A stretch of DNA of 16,933 bases from a bacterium (lineage in GTDB: Bacteria; Pseudomonadota; Alphaproteobacteria; Rhizobiales; Xanthobacteraceae): positions 1 to 16,933 of the forward strand of contig JAQSDT010000705.1 in the NCBI GenBank assembly GCA_029946075.1. The letters run 5' to 3'. This document shows positions 1 through 8,080 of the stretch, in pieces. The notes beneath the pieces are model-generated. The model was given only the letters and a program-made list of their open reading frames with translations. It was not told where the DNA came from and made no database searches. Positions within the stretch are counted from its first letter, which is position 1, and every line of letters begins with the position of its first letter. Position numbers and translations under genes: made by a program.

Positions 1-2
1 TG

Positions 3-929
3 GTGCAGGCCTGGAGCCTTACCGAGCGCGACGTCAATCTTGGTGTACTGCCGCTGTTCCACGTCGCCGGCCTTGGCCTGATGCTGACGGTGCAGCAGGC
101 TGGCGGCGCCAGCGTCATCGCTTCGAAATTCGACCCGCAACAGGCGGTTCGCGACATTGCCGCCGAGAGGGTGACCGTCATGACGGAGTTCGCGCCGATG
201 CTGGCGAACCTGATGGATCAGGCCAAGGGCGACGAATTGGCGACGTTGCGCGCGGTGACCGGACTGGATACCCCGGCGACCATTGAACGCTTCGCGAATG
301 CCTGCCCCCACGCGGTATTCTGGGCAGCCTTCGGACAATCCGAGACATCGGGCCTCGCAACGCTGTCGCCCTACCGCGACCGCCCAGGATCAGCCGGGCG
401 CCCCCTGTTCTGGCGCACCATTGCGGTCGTCGACAGCGCCGACCAGCCAAGGCCGACCGGACAAACCGGCGAGATCGTGGTGCGCGGTCCCGCCGTTTTT
501 AAAGGTTACTGGAATAACGACGCCGATACCGCCCACACCTTCCGTAATGGCTGGCATCACACCGGCGACATGGGCTATTTCGATGCCGATGGCTATCTCT
601 GGTATGCCGGCCGTGCTCCCGAGAAAGAGCTGATCAAGACGGGTGGCGAGAACGTCTATCCGGCCGAAGTCGAAAACGCGATTCGCCAACATCCGGATAT
701 CGCCGAAGTCGTGGTCATCGGCGTACCAGACCCCGAGTGGAGCGAAGCCATCAAAGCGATCTGCGTGCGCCGAACTGGCGCGAATGTCACCGCCGACGAG
801 ATCGTCGATTTCGTCGCCGGACAGATCGCTCGCTACAAGAAGCCAAAGCACATTGTGTTCGTCGATCAACTGCCGAAGACCGACAAGGGCGAAATCGACC
901 GCGCCGCAGTCAAATCCGAAAACTCTTAG
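3..929 (+). CDS. Acyl-CoA synthetase (AMP-forming), C-terminal part; 5' end outside window
   Basis: This is an ANL-superfamily acid:CoA ligase, which activates a carboxylic acid with ATP to an acyl-adenylate and then the CoA thioester in the cytoplasm. Visible residues number 308 against roughly 500-550 for the family, so the N-terminal part, including the P-loop motif, lies upstream of the window. The GTG at base 3 is simply the first in-frame codon, not a start. Motifs seen (numbered from base 3): PLFHVAG at 17-23, the A5-type FGQSETSG at 110-117, HTGD at 186-189, GYLWYAGR at 197-204, the hinge region KTGGENVYPAEVE at 212-224, and the C-terminal PKTDKGEIDR at 291-300 with catalytic Lys295. 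The stop is TAG at 927-929. It lies 110 bp upstream of the hydrolase gene on the same strand. The substrate cannot be read from the sequence. A medium-chain or cyclic/aromatic acid is an inference from the oxygenase-rich context. Confidence 0.93.
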   Translation: MQAWSLTERDVNLGVLPLFHVAGLGLMLTVQQAGGASVIASKFDPQQAVRDIAAERVTVMTEFAPMLANLMDQAKGDELATLRAVTGLDTPATIERFANACPHAVFWAAFGQSETSGLATLSPYRDRPGSAGRPLFWRTIAVVDSADQPRPTGQTGEIVVRGPAVFKGYWNNDADTAHTFRNGWHHTGDMGYFDADGYLWYAGRAPEKELIKTGGENVYPAEVENAIRQHPDIAEVVVIGVPDPEWSEAIKAICVRRTGANVTADEIVDFVAGQIARYKKPKHIVFVDQLPKTDKGEIDRAAVKSENS

Positions 930-1039
930 AGAGGATTTCGCTGGGCCTAGACGTTGAGCGTTAGTCAAAAAACTCCGATCCTAGCACCGCTCCAATGAGG
1001 ATTGCTCCGATACGATATGGCGACAATTGAGGAAGACAA

Positions 1040-1912
1040 GTGAAGAAACAGAAGATTTTTTGTGGAGCTAAAGGACACGCAATTGTGGCCGATATATTTG
1101 GCGAGGGCTCGCCGATTTTGCTCGCGCATGGAGGAGGCCAGACCCGCTTGGCGTGGACCCGAACCGCAAGGGTTTTGATGGAGGCAGGATATAGTGCGAT
1201 TGCGATGGATCTGCGTGGCCACGGGGAAAGCGCCTGGTCGCCGTCTGGCTCTTACCAACTCGACGACTTTGCGATGGATCTCCTAGCGATGTCTGATCAA
1301 CTGAACGAGAAACCAGCTCTCGTTGGCGCTTCCCTTGGTGGCCTTGCGGGCTTGATAGCCGAAGGCGAGCTTCGCTCAGGATCTTTCACTTCGCTTACGC
1401 TTGTAGATATTACACCAACTATGCAGGCAATCGGCGTTGCGCACATCTTGGATTTCATGAGGGCACATTTGGCGGACGGTTTCGCCTCGACCGATGAAGC
1501 CGCCGATGCGATCGCCAACTATTTGCCAAATCGTCAGCGACGGAAAGGCTCGGAGAGTCTCGACCGCTATTTGAGACGATGCGATGACGGACGTCTTCGC
1601 TGGCACTGGGATCCGCGCTTCATAACTTCTGTGACAAATGGCAAAGTGGGCCAGTCCGAAAACCGACTGGCCGACGCTGCCAAAAACCTTAAGCTGCCGA
1701 TTCACCTGATACGTGGAGGATCAAGCAATTTGGTAAGCGTGGATGCTGCGCAAGAGTTTCTTCGACTTGCTCCCCACTCTGCGTACACCGATATTGCCGG
1801 CGCAGGTCATATGGTCGTCGGCGATCGAAATGACGCATTTACTGAAGCAGTTGTCGGTTTCTTAGGTGAACTGCAGATATCACAACGTAATAGCGATACG
1901 CGCGACAATTAG
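1040..1912 (+). CDS. Alpha/beta hydrolase
   Basis: A 290-residue alpha/beta-hydrolase fold protein, full length for the family and without a signal peptide, so cytoplasmic. The HGGG segment at 30-33 fits the oxyanion-hole loop. RGHGES is at 59-64, the nucleophile elbow GASLG at 96-100 gives Ser98, and GAGHMV at 254-259 gives catalytic His257. At the usual position of the catalytic Asp, after the penultimate strand (IRGGSSNLVS, 224-233), an Asn is found (Asn230, codon AAT at 1727-1729). Homologues I recall carry Asp there, so the acid may be lost or supplied by another residue such as Asp235. The start is GTG at 1040, preceded by a GAGGAAG ribosome-binding site at 1029-1035. Its base composition is lower in G+C than the transporter genes (27 of 60 bases at 1381-1440). 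It is followed after 118 bp by a thioesterase gene. Likely an esterase, lactonase or C-C hydrolase; the substrate is unknown. Confidence 0.88.
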   Translation: MKKQKIFCGAKGHAIVADIFGEGSPILLAHGGGQTRLAWTRTARVLMEAGYSAIAMDLRGHGESAWSPSGSYQLDDFAMDLLAMSDQLNEKPALVGASLGGLAGLIAEGELRSGSFTSLTLVDITPTMQAIGVAHILDFMRAHLADGFASTDEAADAIANYLPNRQRRKGSESLDRYLRRCDDGRLRWHWDPRFITSVTNGKVGQSENRLADAAKNLKLPIHLIRGGSSNLVSVDAAQEFLRLAPHSAYTDIAGAGHMVVGDRNDAFTEAVVGFLGELQISQRNSDTRDN

Positions 1913-2030
1913 CCGCGCGATCGAGTGTCGCCCCATTTTGTGAGAGCTTTGTCGAAGGAATGAACCAATGACCGCAGCTAGTGACAGATCAGTGCTTGAT
2001 TGCTGAAAGAATATACATAGGAGCGAACGA

Positions 2031-2453
2031 GTGAATGAGATTAGATCCTGCAACGAAGAGACTATTGCTGAATTTCAAAAGGCTTTGATGATTTCGCCTT
2101 TCCACCGGTGGCTAGGATTGACAGCAGTCACAGTCACTCGTGAACAGATTGAAATTGCTCTGCCTTGGCGCGAGGAATTTGTTGCCAATACTGCAATCGA
2201 AGCAACTCACGGCGGTATCCTGGCAGCCCTGATCGATTTAACAGGCCTTTACGCCGTTCGCGCAGCCGGAGGTATTGTAAGTGCTACGGCAGATCTTCGG
2301 GTCGATTATCATCGGCCGGCCACCCGCGGGACAGTTCTCGCACGCGGCATGGTGGTTAAACTGGGGCGCCGGATAAGCACTGCCGACGTACGCCTGACCG
2401 ATACTAGCCAAATTCTCTTAGCGAGTGGGCGGGGCGCATATCTCGCGCAATGA
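2031..2453 (+). CDS. PaaI-family hotdog thioesterase
   Basis: A 140-residue single-domain hotdog protein of the PaaI/YdiI acyl-CoA thioesterase type, which hydrolyses acyl-CoA or aroyl-CoA thioesters in the cytoplasm, often to release CoA from dead-end intermediates. The central helix carries the HGG motif at 60-62, followed by Asp69 at the usual catalytic acid position. The strand with VDYHRPA at 91-97 is also typical of the family. Length matches complete members. The start is GTG at 2031, with TAGGAG at 2018-2023 as a well placed ribosome-binding site. Like the upstream hydrolase it has lower G+C than the Liv genes. It lies 121 bp before livG, and that gap contains a possible promoter and a palindrome, so it may belong with the hydrolase rather than with the transporter operon. 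Confidence 0.87.
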   Translation: MNEIRSCNEETIAEFQKALMISPFHRWLGLTAVTVTREQIEIALPWREEFVANTAIEATHGGILAALIDLTGLYAVRAAGGIVSATADLRVDYHRPATRGTVLARGMVVKLGRRISTADVRLTDTSQILLASGRGAYLAQ

Positions 2454-2497
2454 GGCGTGTACGGTCGTTTTGGCCAATTGCAACCAATAACCATCAG

Positions 2498-2526
2498 TTG
2501 CTCAAATACCAAACGTTTGTTAGATT
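2498..2526 (+). promoter_or_regulatory. Possible promoter with palindromic operator upstream of livG
   Basis: TTGCTC at 2498-2503 and TAGATT at 2521-2526, 17 bp apart, resemble weak sigma-70 -35 and -10 boxes. The perfect 10-bp palindrome CAAACGTTTG at 2510-2519 sits inside the spacer, where a dimeric repressor would block RNA polymerase. It is about 50 bp upstream of the livG start in the only sizeable gap before the transporter operon. The boxes match the consensus only partly, so this is a suggestion from position and symmetry. Confidence 0.3.
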
Positions 2527-2574
2527 TGGGAGCTAGGAATTTTCTTAACAGATTGATTTTCGAACGGATTCAAG

Positions 2575-3375
2575 TTGACCCTCAAGGATCGCGGCGACGA
2601 CGCCCCAGTACTCGAATGCCGGTCTGTCGAGCGCCGCTTTAGCGGCATTGTCGCGCTGAACGGAATCGATATGTGCATCGAGCGCGGCGAGATATTCGGC
2701 CTCGTCGGCCCCAACGGATGCGGCAAGACCACCCTCACCAACGCCATCACCGGATTCTATCCGCCGCAACGCGGGCGCATTCTGCTGAACGGCCGCGACA
2801 TCACGGGCCTGGCGCCTCACTATATCGCGACGTTGGGAGTTGCCCGCACCTTCCAGAACCTTGCGCTCTTTAATGGTATGAGCGTGCTCGACAACATCCT
2901 TCTGGGCCGTCACATTCACATGAAACCCAGCGTAGGACGTACGGCGCTCTACTGGTGGCTTGCCCGCAGCGACGAGACATTGAACCGCGCCGCGGTCGAA
3001 GACGTGATCGATTTTCTGCAGCTTGAAGGCGTCCGCGACGAACTGGTCGACGGGATTCCGATCGGCCTGAAGAAACGCGTCGAATTGGCGCGCGCATTGG
3101 CGGCCGAACCGAGCTTTCTGATCCTCGACGAGCCGATGGCGGGGATGAACCAGGAAGAAAAGGAATACATGGCGCGCTTCATTCTGGATGCACGCGATGA
3201 ACGCAATGTCACCGTGCTGCTGATCGAGCACCACATGGACGTCATCACGGGCATTTGCGATCGCATGTTGGCGTTGAACTATGGCGAAATGATCGGCAGC
3301 GGCGTGCCGGCCGACGTCGTCGCCGACCCACGGGTGGTCGAGGCTTACATCGGGGGCGCGCATGCCGCCCGCTGA
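2575..3375 (+). CDS. livG: Liv-type ABC transporter ATP-binding protein (LivG)
   Basis: A 266-residue ATPase of the branched-chain amino-acid/hydrophobic amide uptake (HAAT) family, one of two nucleotide-binding subunits that power the LivH-LivM permease at the inner face of the membrane. Walker A is GPNGCGKTT at 45-53. The LivG-typical degenerate signature IPIGLKKRVELARAL lies at 161-175, Walker B FLILDEP at 181-187, and the switch His is His219 in IEHHMD. RTFQN at 91-95 is also characteristic of LivG. The start used is TTG at 2575: an in-frame TGA at 2554-2556 blocks extension, and the next in-frame ATG (2671) would remove the first strand. Only a weak GGA at 2566-2568 precedes it. The 3' end overlaps the ligase gene by 14 bp, implying translational coupling. 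The neighbouring ligase suggests an acid rather than leucine as substrate. Confidence 0.93.
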   Translation: MTLKDRGDDAPVLECRSVERRFSGIVALNGIDMCIERGEIFGLVGPNGCGKTTLTNAITGFYPPQRGRILLNGRDITGLAPHYIATLGVARTFQNLALFNGMSVLDNILLGRHIHMKPSVGRTALYWWLARSDETLNRAAVEDVIDFLQLEGVRDELVDGIPIGLKKRVELARALAAEPSFLILDEPMAGMNQEEKEYMARFILDARDERNVTVLLIEHHMDVITGICDRMLALNYGEMIGSGVPADVVADPRVVEAYIGGAHAAR

Positions 3376-5287
3376 ATCGGCCTCGGCCTGGAATTTCGAA
3401 ACCGATACCACGCTGATCCGCGTGCTGGCGCGGAATGCCGAAGTCTTTCCCGACCGTGTCGCGATGCGCGAGAAAAGCAAGGGCATCTGGAAGCAGACGA
3501 CGTGGCGAGAGCTGCTTGAGAGCGTGCTTTGCTGCGCCGCAGGTCTCGAAGGACTGGGTTTCAAGGCAGGCGAAGTCATGCTGGTGCTGGGCGACAACCG
3601 GCCCCGACTTTATGCCGGGATGCTGGCCGCCGGCGCGCTCGGCGGCTACGCAATGCCGGCGTTCCCGGATGCAACCCTCGATGAAATTCGCCACTTCGTT
3701 CACGAGGCAGGCGCGCGTTTCGCGTTGGCCGAAGACCAGGAGCAAGTCGATAAAATGCTCGATCTGCGCGATCAGGGCGCCACAATCGAACACATCGTCT
3801 ACGACGATCTGCGCGGGCTGACCGCTTACGCCAATTCGGGCCTGATCTCGTGGGACGCGCTTCAGGCAAAGGGCGCGGAGCTATTCACCCACAACCCTAA
3901 CTTGCGAAACGAGTTGATCGCCCGCGCGCAGCCTGAAGGCCCGGCCGTGTTCGTGCATTCCTCCGGGAGCACCGGCAAGCCCAAGGGGGTGGTGCTGTCG
4001 CATCGTAACCTGTTGGCAGGCGTTCGAAATGCCTATCAAGGCGGAGCGTTCCAGTTCGGCGAGAGCATTCTGGCCTATCTGCCGATGGCCTGGGTCGGCG
4101 ACTTCGCGGTGACGATGGGCGCCGGAATCGCACTGCACTTCACGATCAATATTCCAGAGCGGCAGGAGACCGTGCTGCAAAACCTGCGCGAGATTGCGCC
4201 GACCTTCTATCTGGCTGCGCCGCGCAGCTGGGACAATCTGTTGACCACCATCCAGGTGCGCATGGAAGACTCCTCGTGGCTGAAGAAGCTGGTCTACAAG
4301 CTTTTTATGGCGTTGGCCATTTCAGCCGAAAAGCGCAAGCTCGGAGGCAGTCAACCCACCCTCAAGCAGCGGTTGTTGAACCCGCTTGGCGAATGGCTGG
4401 TCTATGGGCCGATCAAGGACCAATTCGGCCTGACCCGGTTGCGCGGCGCCTTCACCGGCGGTGAAGCGATGGGCGAGGATACGTTCGTCTTTTACCGCGC
4501 GCTCGGCATCAAACTGCGCCAACTCTATGGGCAGACTGAAACCAGTGCCTACAATGCCATCCAGGGCCTCGACGAGGTAAGGCTGCACACCGTTGGCCGT
4601 CCCCTGCCGGGCGTCGATGTCCGGATAAGCGACGCCGGCGAAATTCTGATCCGCTCCGGCAGTGTATTCAGCGGATACTTCAAACAGGACGAGGCCACGC
4701 GCGAAAGCCTCGAAGACGGCTGGTTGCACACTGGAGATGCAGGTTACGTCGAACCTGATGGGCACCTCGTGGTGCTAGGGCGCCTGTCGGACGTCGTGCA
4801 CACAGCGAAGGGCGAGCGCTATATTCCCAACTATATCGAGAACCGGCTCAAGTTTAGTCCGTACATCAAGGATGCCGCGGTGCTCGGAAGCGGCCGCGAT
4901 ACGCTGTCAGCCATCATCTGCATCGACAAGGAAGCTGTCGGCCTTTGGGCCGAACTGCGCGGCATTTCTTACATCTCCTATGCCGACCTGTCGCAGAAGC
5001 CGCAGGTCATCGTCCTGATCGCCACCGCGGTGAAGCACGTTAACAGCGCACTGCCGATCGGATTGCAGTTGCGGAAGTTCGTCTGCCTGCACAAGGAATT
5101 TGATGCCGACGACGGCGAAATCACCAGAACCCGGAAAATCCGGCGCAACGTCGTGGAGGAGCGCTACAAACCGATCATCGACGCCATCTACGGTCATCAA
5201 AATACGGTGCTGATGAAGGCAAAGGTCAGTTACGAGTCAGGCGAAGTCGGCGTCATCGAACGCACGCTGTCGGTACAGGAGGCCTGA
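3362..5287 (+). CDS. Long-chain-type acyl-CoA synthetase embedded in the Liv operon
   Basis: A 641-residue AMP-forming fatty-acid-type CoA ligase, the usual length for the long-chain (FACS/FadD15-like) branch and clearly different from the ligase at the left edge. The P-loop HSSGSTGKPKG is at 199-209, YGQTET at 389-394, HTGD at 456-459, and GRLSDVV at 473-479 with Arg474. The C-terminal TRTRKIRR at 588-595 holds the likely Lys592. It adenylates a carboxylic acid and transfers it to CoA at the cytoplasmic side. Its ATG at 3362 lies inside the end of livG (14-bp overlap), and livH starts 3 bp after its stop, so it is an integral member of the transporter operon. Coupling import to CoA activation is an inference from this position. 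Candidate substrates are long-chain, terpenoid, steroid-side-chain or aromatic acids; sequence alone does not decide. Confidence 0.93.
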   Translation: MPPAESASAWNFETDTTLIRVLARNAEVFPDRVAMREKSKGIWKQTTWRELLESVLCCAAGLEGLGFKAGEVMLVLGDNRPRLYAGMLAAGALGGYAMPAFPDATLDEIRHFVHEAGARFALAEDQEQVDKMLDLRDQGATIEHIVYDDLRGLTAYANSGLISWDALQAKGAELFTHNPNLRNELIARAQPEGPAVFVHSSGSTGKPKGVVLSHRNLLAGVRNAYQGGAFQFGESILAYLPMAWVGDFAVTMGAGIALHFTINIPERQETVLQNLREIAPTFYLAAPRSWDNLLTTIQVRMEDSSWLKKLVYKLFMALAISAEKRKLGGSQPTLKQRLLNPLGEWLVYGPIKDQFGLTRLRGAFTGGEAMGEDTFVFYRALGIKLRQLYGQTETSAYNAIQGLDEVRLHTVGRPLPGVDVRISDAGEILIRSGSVFSGYFKQDEATRESLEDGWLHTGDAGYVEPDGHLVVLGRLSDVVHTAKGERYIPNYIENRLKFSPYIKDAAVLGSGRDTLSAIICIDKEAVGLWAELRGISYISYADLSQKPQVIVLIATAVKHVNSALPIGLQLRKFVCLHKEFDADDGEITRTRKIRRNVVEERYKPIIDAIYGHQNTVLMKAKVSYESGEVGVIERTLSVQEA

Positions 5288-5290
5288 CGC

Positions 5291-6178
5291 ATGGACGCGA
5301 TATCATTGTTGGAATCCGCTGCCAACGGTTCGCTTATTGGCTTGATGTATTCACTGGTCGCGATGGGAATCGTCCTGATCTACAAATCGTCATCGGTGCC
5401 TAATCTTGCTCAGGGCTCGATGACGATGCTGGCCGCTTATGTCGTGCTTGCATTCGCCAACAACGCAGGCGCGCCGATCTGGGCCGCGATTTCGCTGGCG
5501 ATCATCACAATGTTCATCATCGGGTTGGCCATCGAACGGGTGGCGCTGCGGCGCCTCGCCGGCCGCCCCATCATCATGATCCTGATGATGACGCTCGGGC
5601 TGGAGATTTTCCTGCGAGCCGGCTCGATGACCATTTGGGGCGGTACCACGCGACCCATGGATCTGGGCATCAGCGATGCCCCGCTTTTTCTTGGTCCATT
5701 ATTGATCAACCGCGCTTACGCTTTTGGAGCGGTGGTCGCAATTGCGATGTTCGGTTTTTTCGTGATGTTCTTCCGGACCCGGATGGGTGTGGTTTTGCGT
5801 GCGATTTCCGATGATTATACGGCGGCCTGGTCGGTCGGCATTTCGGTCGAGCGCGGCGTCGCGCTGTCTTGGGCCATGTCGGCAGTGGTCGCGACGATTG
5901 CCGGTGTGCTCTGGAGTTCGATACAGGGTGTCGATCAATCGCTCGCGCAACTGCTGCTCAAGGGCGTGACCGTAGCCGTTTTGGGCGGACTGGACAGTAT
6001 AGGAGGCGCGTTGCTCGCCGGCGTGCTGCTCGGCGTCGTCGAGGGAATTGCATCCAGCGTTCTCGATCCCCTGGTGGGTGGCGCGAGTCGCGACCTTGTC
6101 GATGCGGCGATGCTGATCTTGACTATCTTGATTCGACCGCACGGACTTTTCGGTCGCCACGACATCGAGAGGGTCTAG
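5291..6178 (+). CDS. livH: Liv-type ABC transporter permease (LivH)
   Basis: A 295-residue, very hydrophobic inner-membrane permease of the HAAT family with about eight predicted membrane segments. Family hallmarks seen are GLMYSLVAMGIVLIYK near the N terminus, NLAQGSMTML, the ERVALRRLAGRP stretch, the cytoplasmic coupling loop RAISDDYTAAWSVGIS, and AVLGGLDSIGGALLAG near the C terminus. It pairs with LivM to form the channel driven by LivG/LivF. The ATG at 5291 is preceded by a strong AGGAGG (5277-5282), and the ligase stop is only 3 bp upstream. livM follows after 4 bp. Length is normal for LivH. Confidence 0.94.
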   Translation: MDAISLLESAANGSLIGLMYSLVAMGIVLIYKSSSVPNLAQGSMTMLAAYVVLAFANNAGAPIWAAISLAIITMFIIGLAIERVALRRLAGRPIIMILMMTLGLEIFLRAGSMTIWGGTTRPMDLGISDAPLFLGPLLINRAYAFGAVVAIAMFGFFVMFFRTRMGVVLRAISDDYTAAWSVGISVERGVALSWAMSAVVATIAGVLWSSIQGVDQSLAQLLLKGVTVAVLGGLDSIGGALLAGVLLGVVEGIASSVLDPLVGGASRDLVDAAMLILTILIRPHGLFGRHDIERV

Positions 6179-6182
6179 GATC

Positions 6183-7256
6183 ATGCTATTCCGTCAAGCC
6201 GGGATTTTTCATACGAATTATGGAGCCGACCGGGCATTATTTCCGATCCCTGCCGATCGATGGATGATTGGTATTTTGCTGTTGCTGGCGCTGGCCGCGC
6301 CGCTCTACATGAACACGCTTTATCTCAGCAGTTATTTGCTGCCTTGGCTTGTCTGGACTGCGGGGGCGCTCGGTCTCAATTTGATCCTTGGATGGGCGGG
6401 ACAATTTCATCTCGGCTACGCAGCGGTGATGGGAATCGGTGCCTACGCCGCGGTTCATGCCACCAGAGCAGGCATACCGTGGGAGATTGCCATCGTCCTC
6501 GCGGGAATAACGGCAGCGGTTATCGGAAGTGTTTTCGCTTTCGCTGCTTTGCGCGTGAAGGGCCTATATCTGGCGCTCAGCACGCTCGCCCTGCAGTTCG
6601 TGATGGACTGGACGATTTCGCACGTGCCCGCGATCAGCGGTGGTACACAAGCGACTTTGCAAGCCCCCGACATTCGGCTGCTGGGCTGGCCTGTTACCTC
6701 GGACGCGGGACTGTATTACGTCGCTTTGGTCTGGTGTGTTCTTGTCACGTCATTCATGCTCAACCTGCGGCGCACCGCGCTCGGCCGCGCTCTGGTCGCT
6801 GTTCGGGAGAAAGATTACGCAGCCGCGGTCATCGGAGTGAACAGCTTCTACTTCAAATTAGTGGCCTTCGCGACATCCTCGTTCATCGGGGGTGTCACCG
6901 GCGCCATTCTGATCGGTACATTTTACCATGCCGTAACCCCCGAGCAGTTTTCCGTCGACGTCTCAATTCAGGCGTTGGCGATGGTCATTGTGGGCGGGCT
7001 GGGCAGCATCATCGGCAGCTATTTTGGCGCTGCGTTCATTCTGCTGATGCCGGGCGTGATGAACAGTTTCATCTCCTGGGCGGCGACCAAGTTCGGGGTC
7101 TCGCTAGGTATCGAAACTCTGGCTCATCTGCCCCAAGCTCTCTATGGCGCGCTCATTATCGGGTTTCTCCTGATCGAACCGCTGGGGCTTGGGAAGATCT
7201 ACAACAACATTCGGGACTATCTCCTGGTATGGCCTTTCGGCTACACGAAGAAATAG
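6183..7256 (+). CDS. livM: Liv-type ABC transporter permease (LivM)
   Basis: A 357-residue multi-pass permease and the partner of LivH. The LivM signature GLNLILGWAGQFHLGYAA lies at 64-81 and GIGAYAAVH at 84-92. LRVKGLYLALSTLALQF follows at 123-139, the coupling loop LVAVREKDYAAAVIGV at 204-219, and VGGLGSIIGSYFGAAF at 270-285. About 45 residues precede the first conserved motif and include one membrane segment. The C-terminal RDYLLVWPFGY is of a kind I associate with LivM proteins from aromatic-acid-type Liv operons. The ATG at 6183 follows AGGA at 6177-6180. A 1-kb open frame in the +2 register over this gene (from 6260) is a shadow that happens to run into livF. Confidence 0.93.
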   Translation: MLFRQAGIFHTNYGADRALFPIPADRWMIGILLLLALAAPLYMNTLYLSSYLLPWLVWTAGALGLNLILGWAGQFHLGYAAVMGIGAYAAVHATRAGIPWEIAIVLAGITAAVIGSVFAFAALRVKGLYLALSTLALQFVMDWTISHVPAISGGTQATLQAPDIRLLGWPVTSDAGLYYVALVWCVLVTSFMLNLRRTALGRALVAVREKDYAAAVIGVNSFYFKLVAFATSSFIGGVTGAILIGTFYHAVTPEQFSVDVSIQALAMVIVGGLGSIIGSYFGAAFILLMPGVMNSFISWAATKFGVSLGIETLAHLPQALYGALIIGFLLIEPLGLGKIYNNIRDYLLVWPFGYTKK

Positions 7257-7273
7257 CGGGAAGCACGAACGCC

Positions 7274-8080
7274 ATGAACGCACCGATTGCCGCTAAGATA
7301 CTGTCCCTCAACAATATTGAGGTCGTCTACGACCACGTCTCACTTGCGATCAAGGGTGTTTCGATCGATGTGCCCGAGGGCGGAATGGTGGCCCTACTCG
7401 GCGCCAATGGCGCGGGAAAGAGTACGACGCTGAAATCCATCAGCGGCTTGCTCATGGCCGAGCGGGGTGAGGTGCGGCGGGGCGAATTGCAGTTCCGCGG
7501 CCAAAGCATTGGCGGCCTGATGCCGCAGGACCGCGTCAAGCTGGGAATCGCCCACGTGCTCGAAGGACGCCGGGTGTTCGAACATCTCACACCCGACGAA
7601 AACCTGATCGCGGCTTCGGCGTTGCATAGCCGCCAGGACATGAGCCGCAACAAGGAACGGGTTTACAGTTATTTCCCACGTCTGCACGAGCGCCGGACCG
7701 TCGCCTCGGGTTATCTCTCCGGCGGAGAACAGCAAATGCTCGCAATCGGCCGTGCTTTAATGACCCAGCCAAAACTACTGATGCTCGATGAACCCAGCCT
7801 GGGACTGGCTCCTTTTCTCGTCGCTGAAATCTTCCAGATCCTCGGCCGCATCAACCGCGATGAAGGACTCTCGATATTGCTGGTCGAGCAGAATGCGATT
7901 GCCGCGCTCGAAATCGTCTCCCACGGCTATCTGATCGAAAGCGGCCGCATCGTGATGCACGACAGCGCAGCTGCGTTGAAGAAAAATCCCGACATTCAGG
8001 AATTTTACCTAGGAAGCGCGGAAAACAAGAATTTTCATGACATCAAGCATTACCGGAGGCGGAAACGATGGTTGACCTGA
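7274..8080 (+). CDS. livF: Liv-type ABC transporter ATP-binding protein (LivF)
   Basis: A 268-residue ATPase of the LivF class, the second nucleotide-binding subunit of this transporter. Walker A GANGAGKST is at 43-51, signature LSGGEQQ at 148-154, and Walker B LLMLDEPSLGLAP at 168-180. The switch position is Gln206 (VEQN), as usual in LivF proteins. The tail is about 20 residues longer than minimal LivF and ends in a very basic stretch, HYRRRKRWL. The frame stays open far upstream, across livM, but homology begins at the ATG at 7274, which lies 17 bp after the livM stop, so that start was chosen. Near the 3' end a GGAGG (8055-8059) inside the coding sequence serves a small ORF starting at 8068 in another frame. 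Confidence 0.94.
   Translation: MNAPIAAKILSLNNIEVVYDHVSLAIKGVSIDVPEGGMVALLGANGAGKSTTLKSISGLLMAERGEVRRGELQFRGQSIGGLMPQDRVKLGIAHVLEGRRVFEHLTPDENLIAASALHSRQDMSRNKERVYSYFPRLHERRTVASGYLSGGEQQMLAIGRALMTQPKLLMLDEPSLGLAPFLVAEIFQILGRINRDEGLSILLVEQNAIAALEIVSHGYLIESGRIVMHDSAAALKKNPDIQEFYLGSAENKNFHDIKHYRRRKRWLT

Noticed and set aside
3..5. GTG at base 3 as a true start of the first ligase
   Set aside because: The protein would lack the P-loop and half of the large domain; the gene clearly continues left of the window.
2545..3597. 350-codon minus-strand open frame over livG and the ligase start
   Set aside because: It lies opposite strongly supported genes with Walker motifs and shows no recognisable domain.
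6260..7273. Long upstream extension of the livF frame across livM
   Set aside because: This part has no homology-like motifs and overlaps the well supported livM; livF homology begins at the ATG at 7274.
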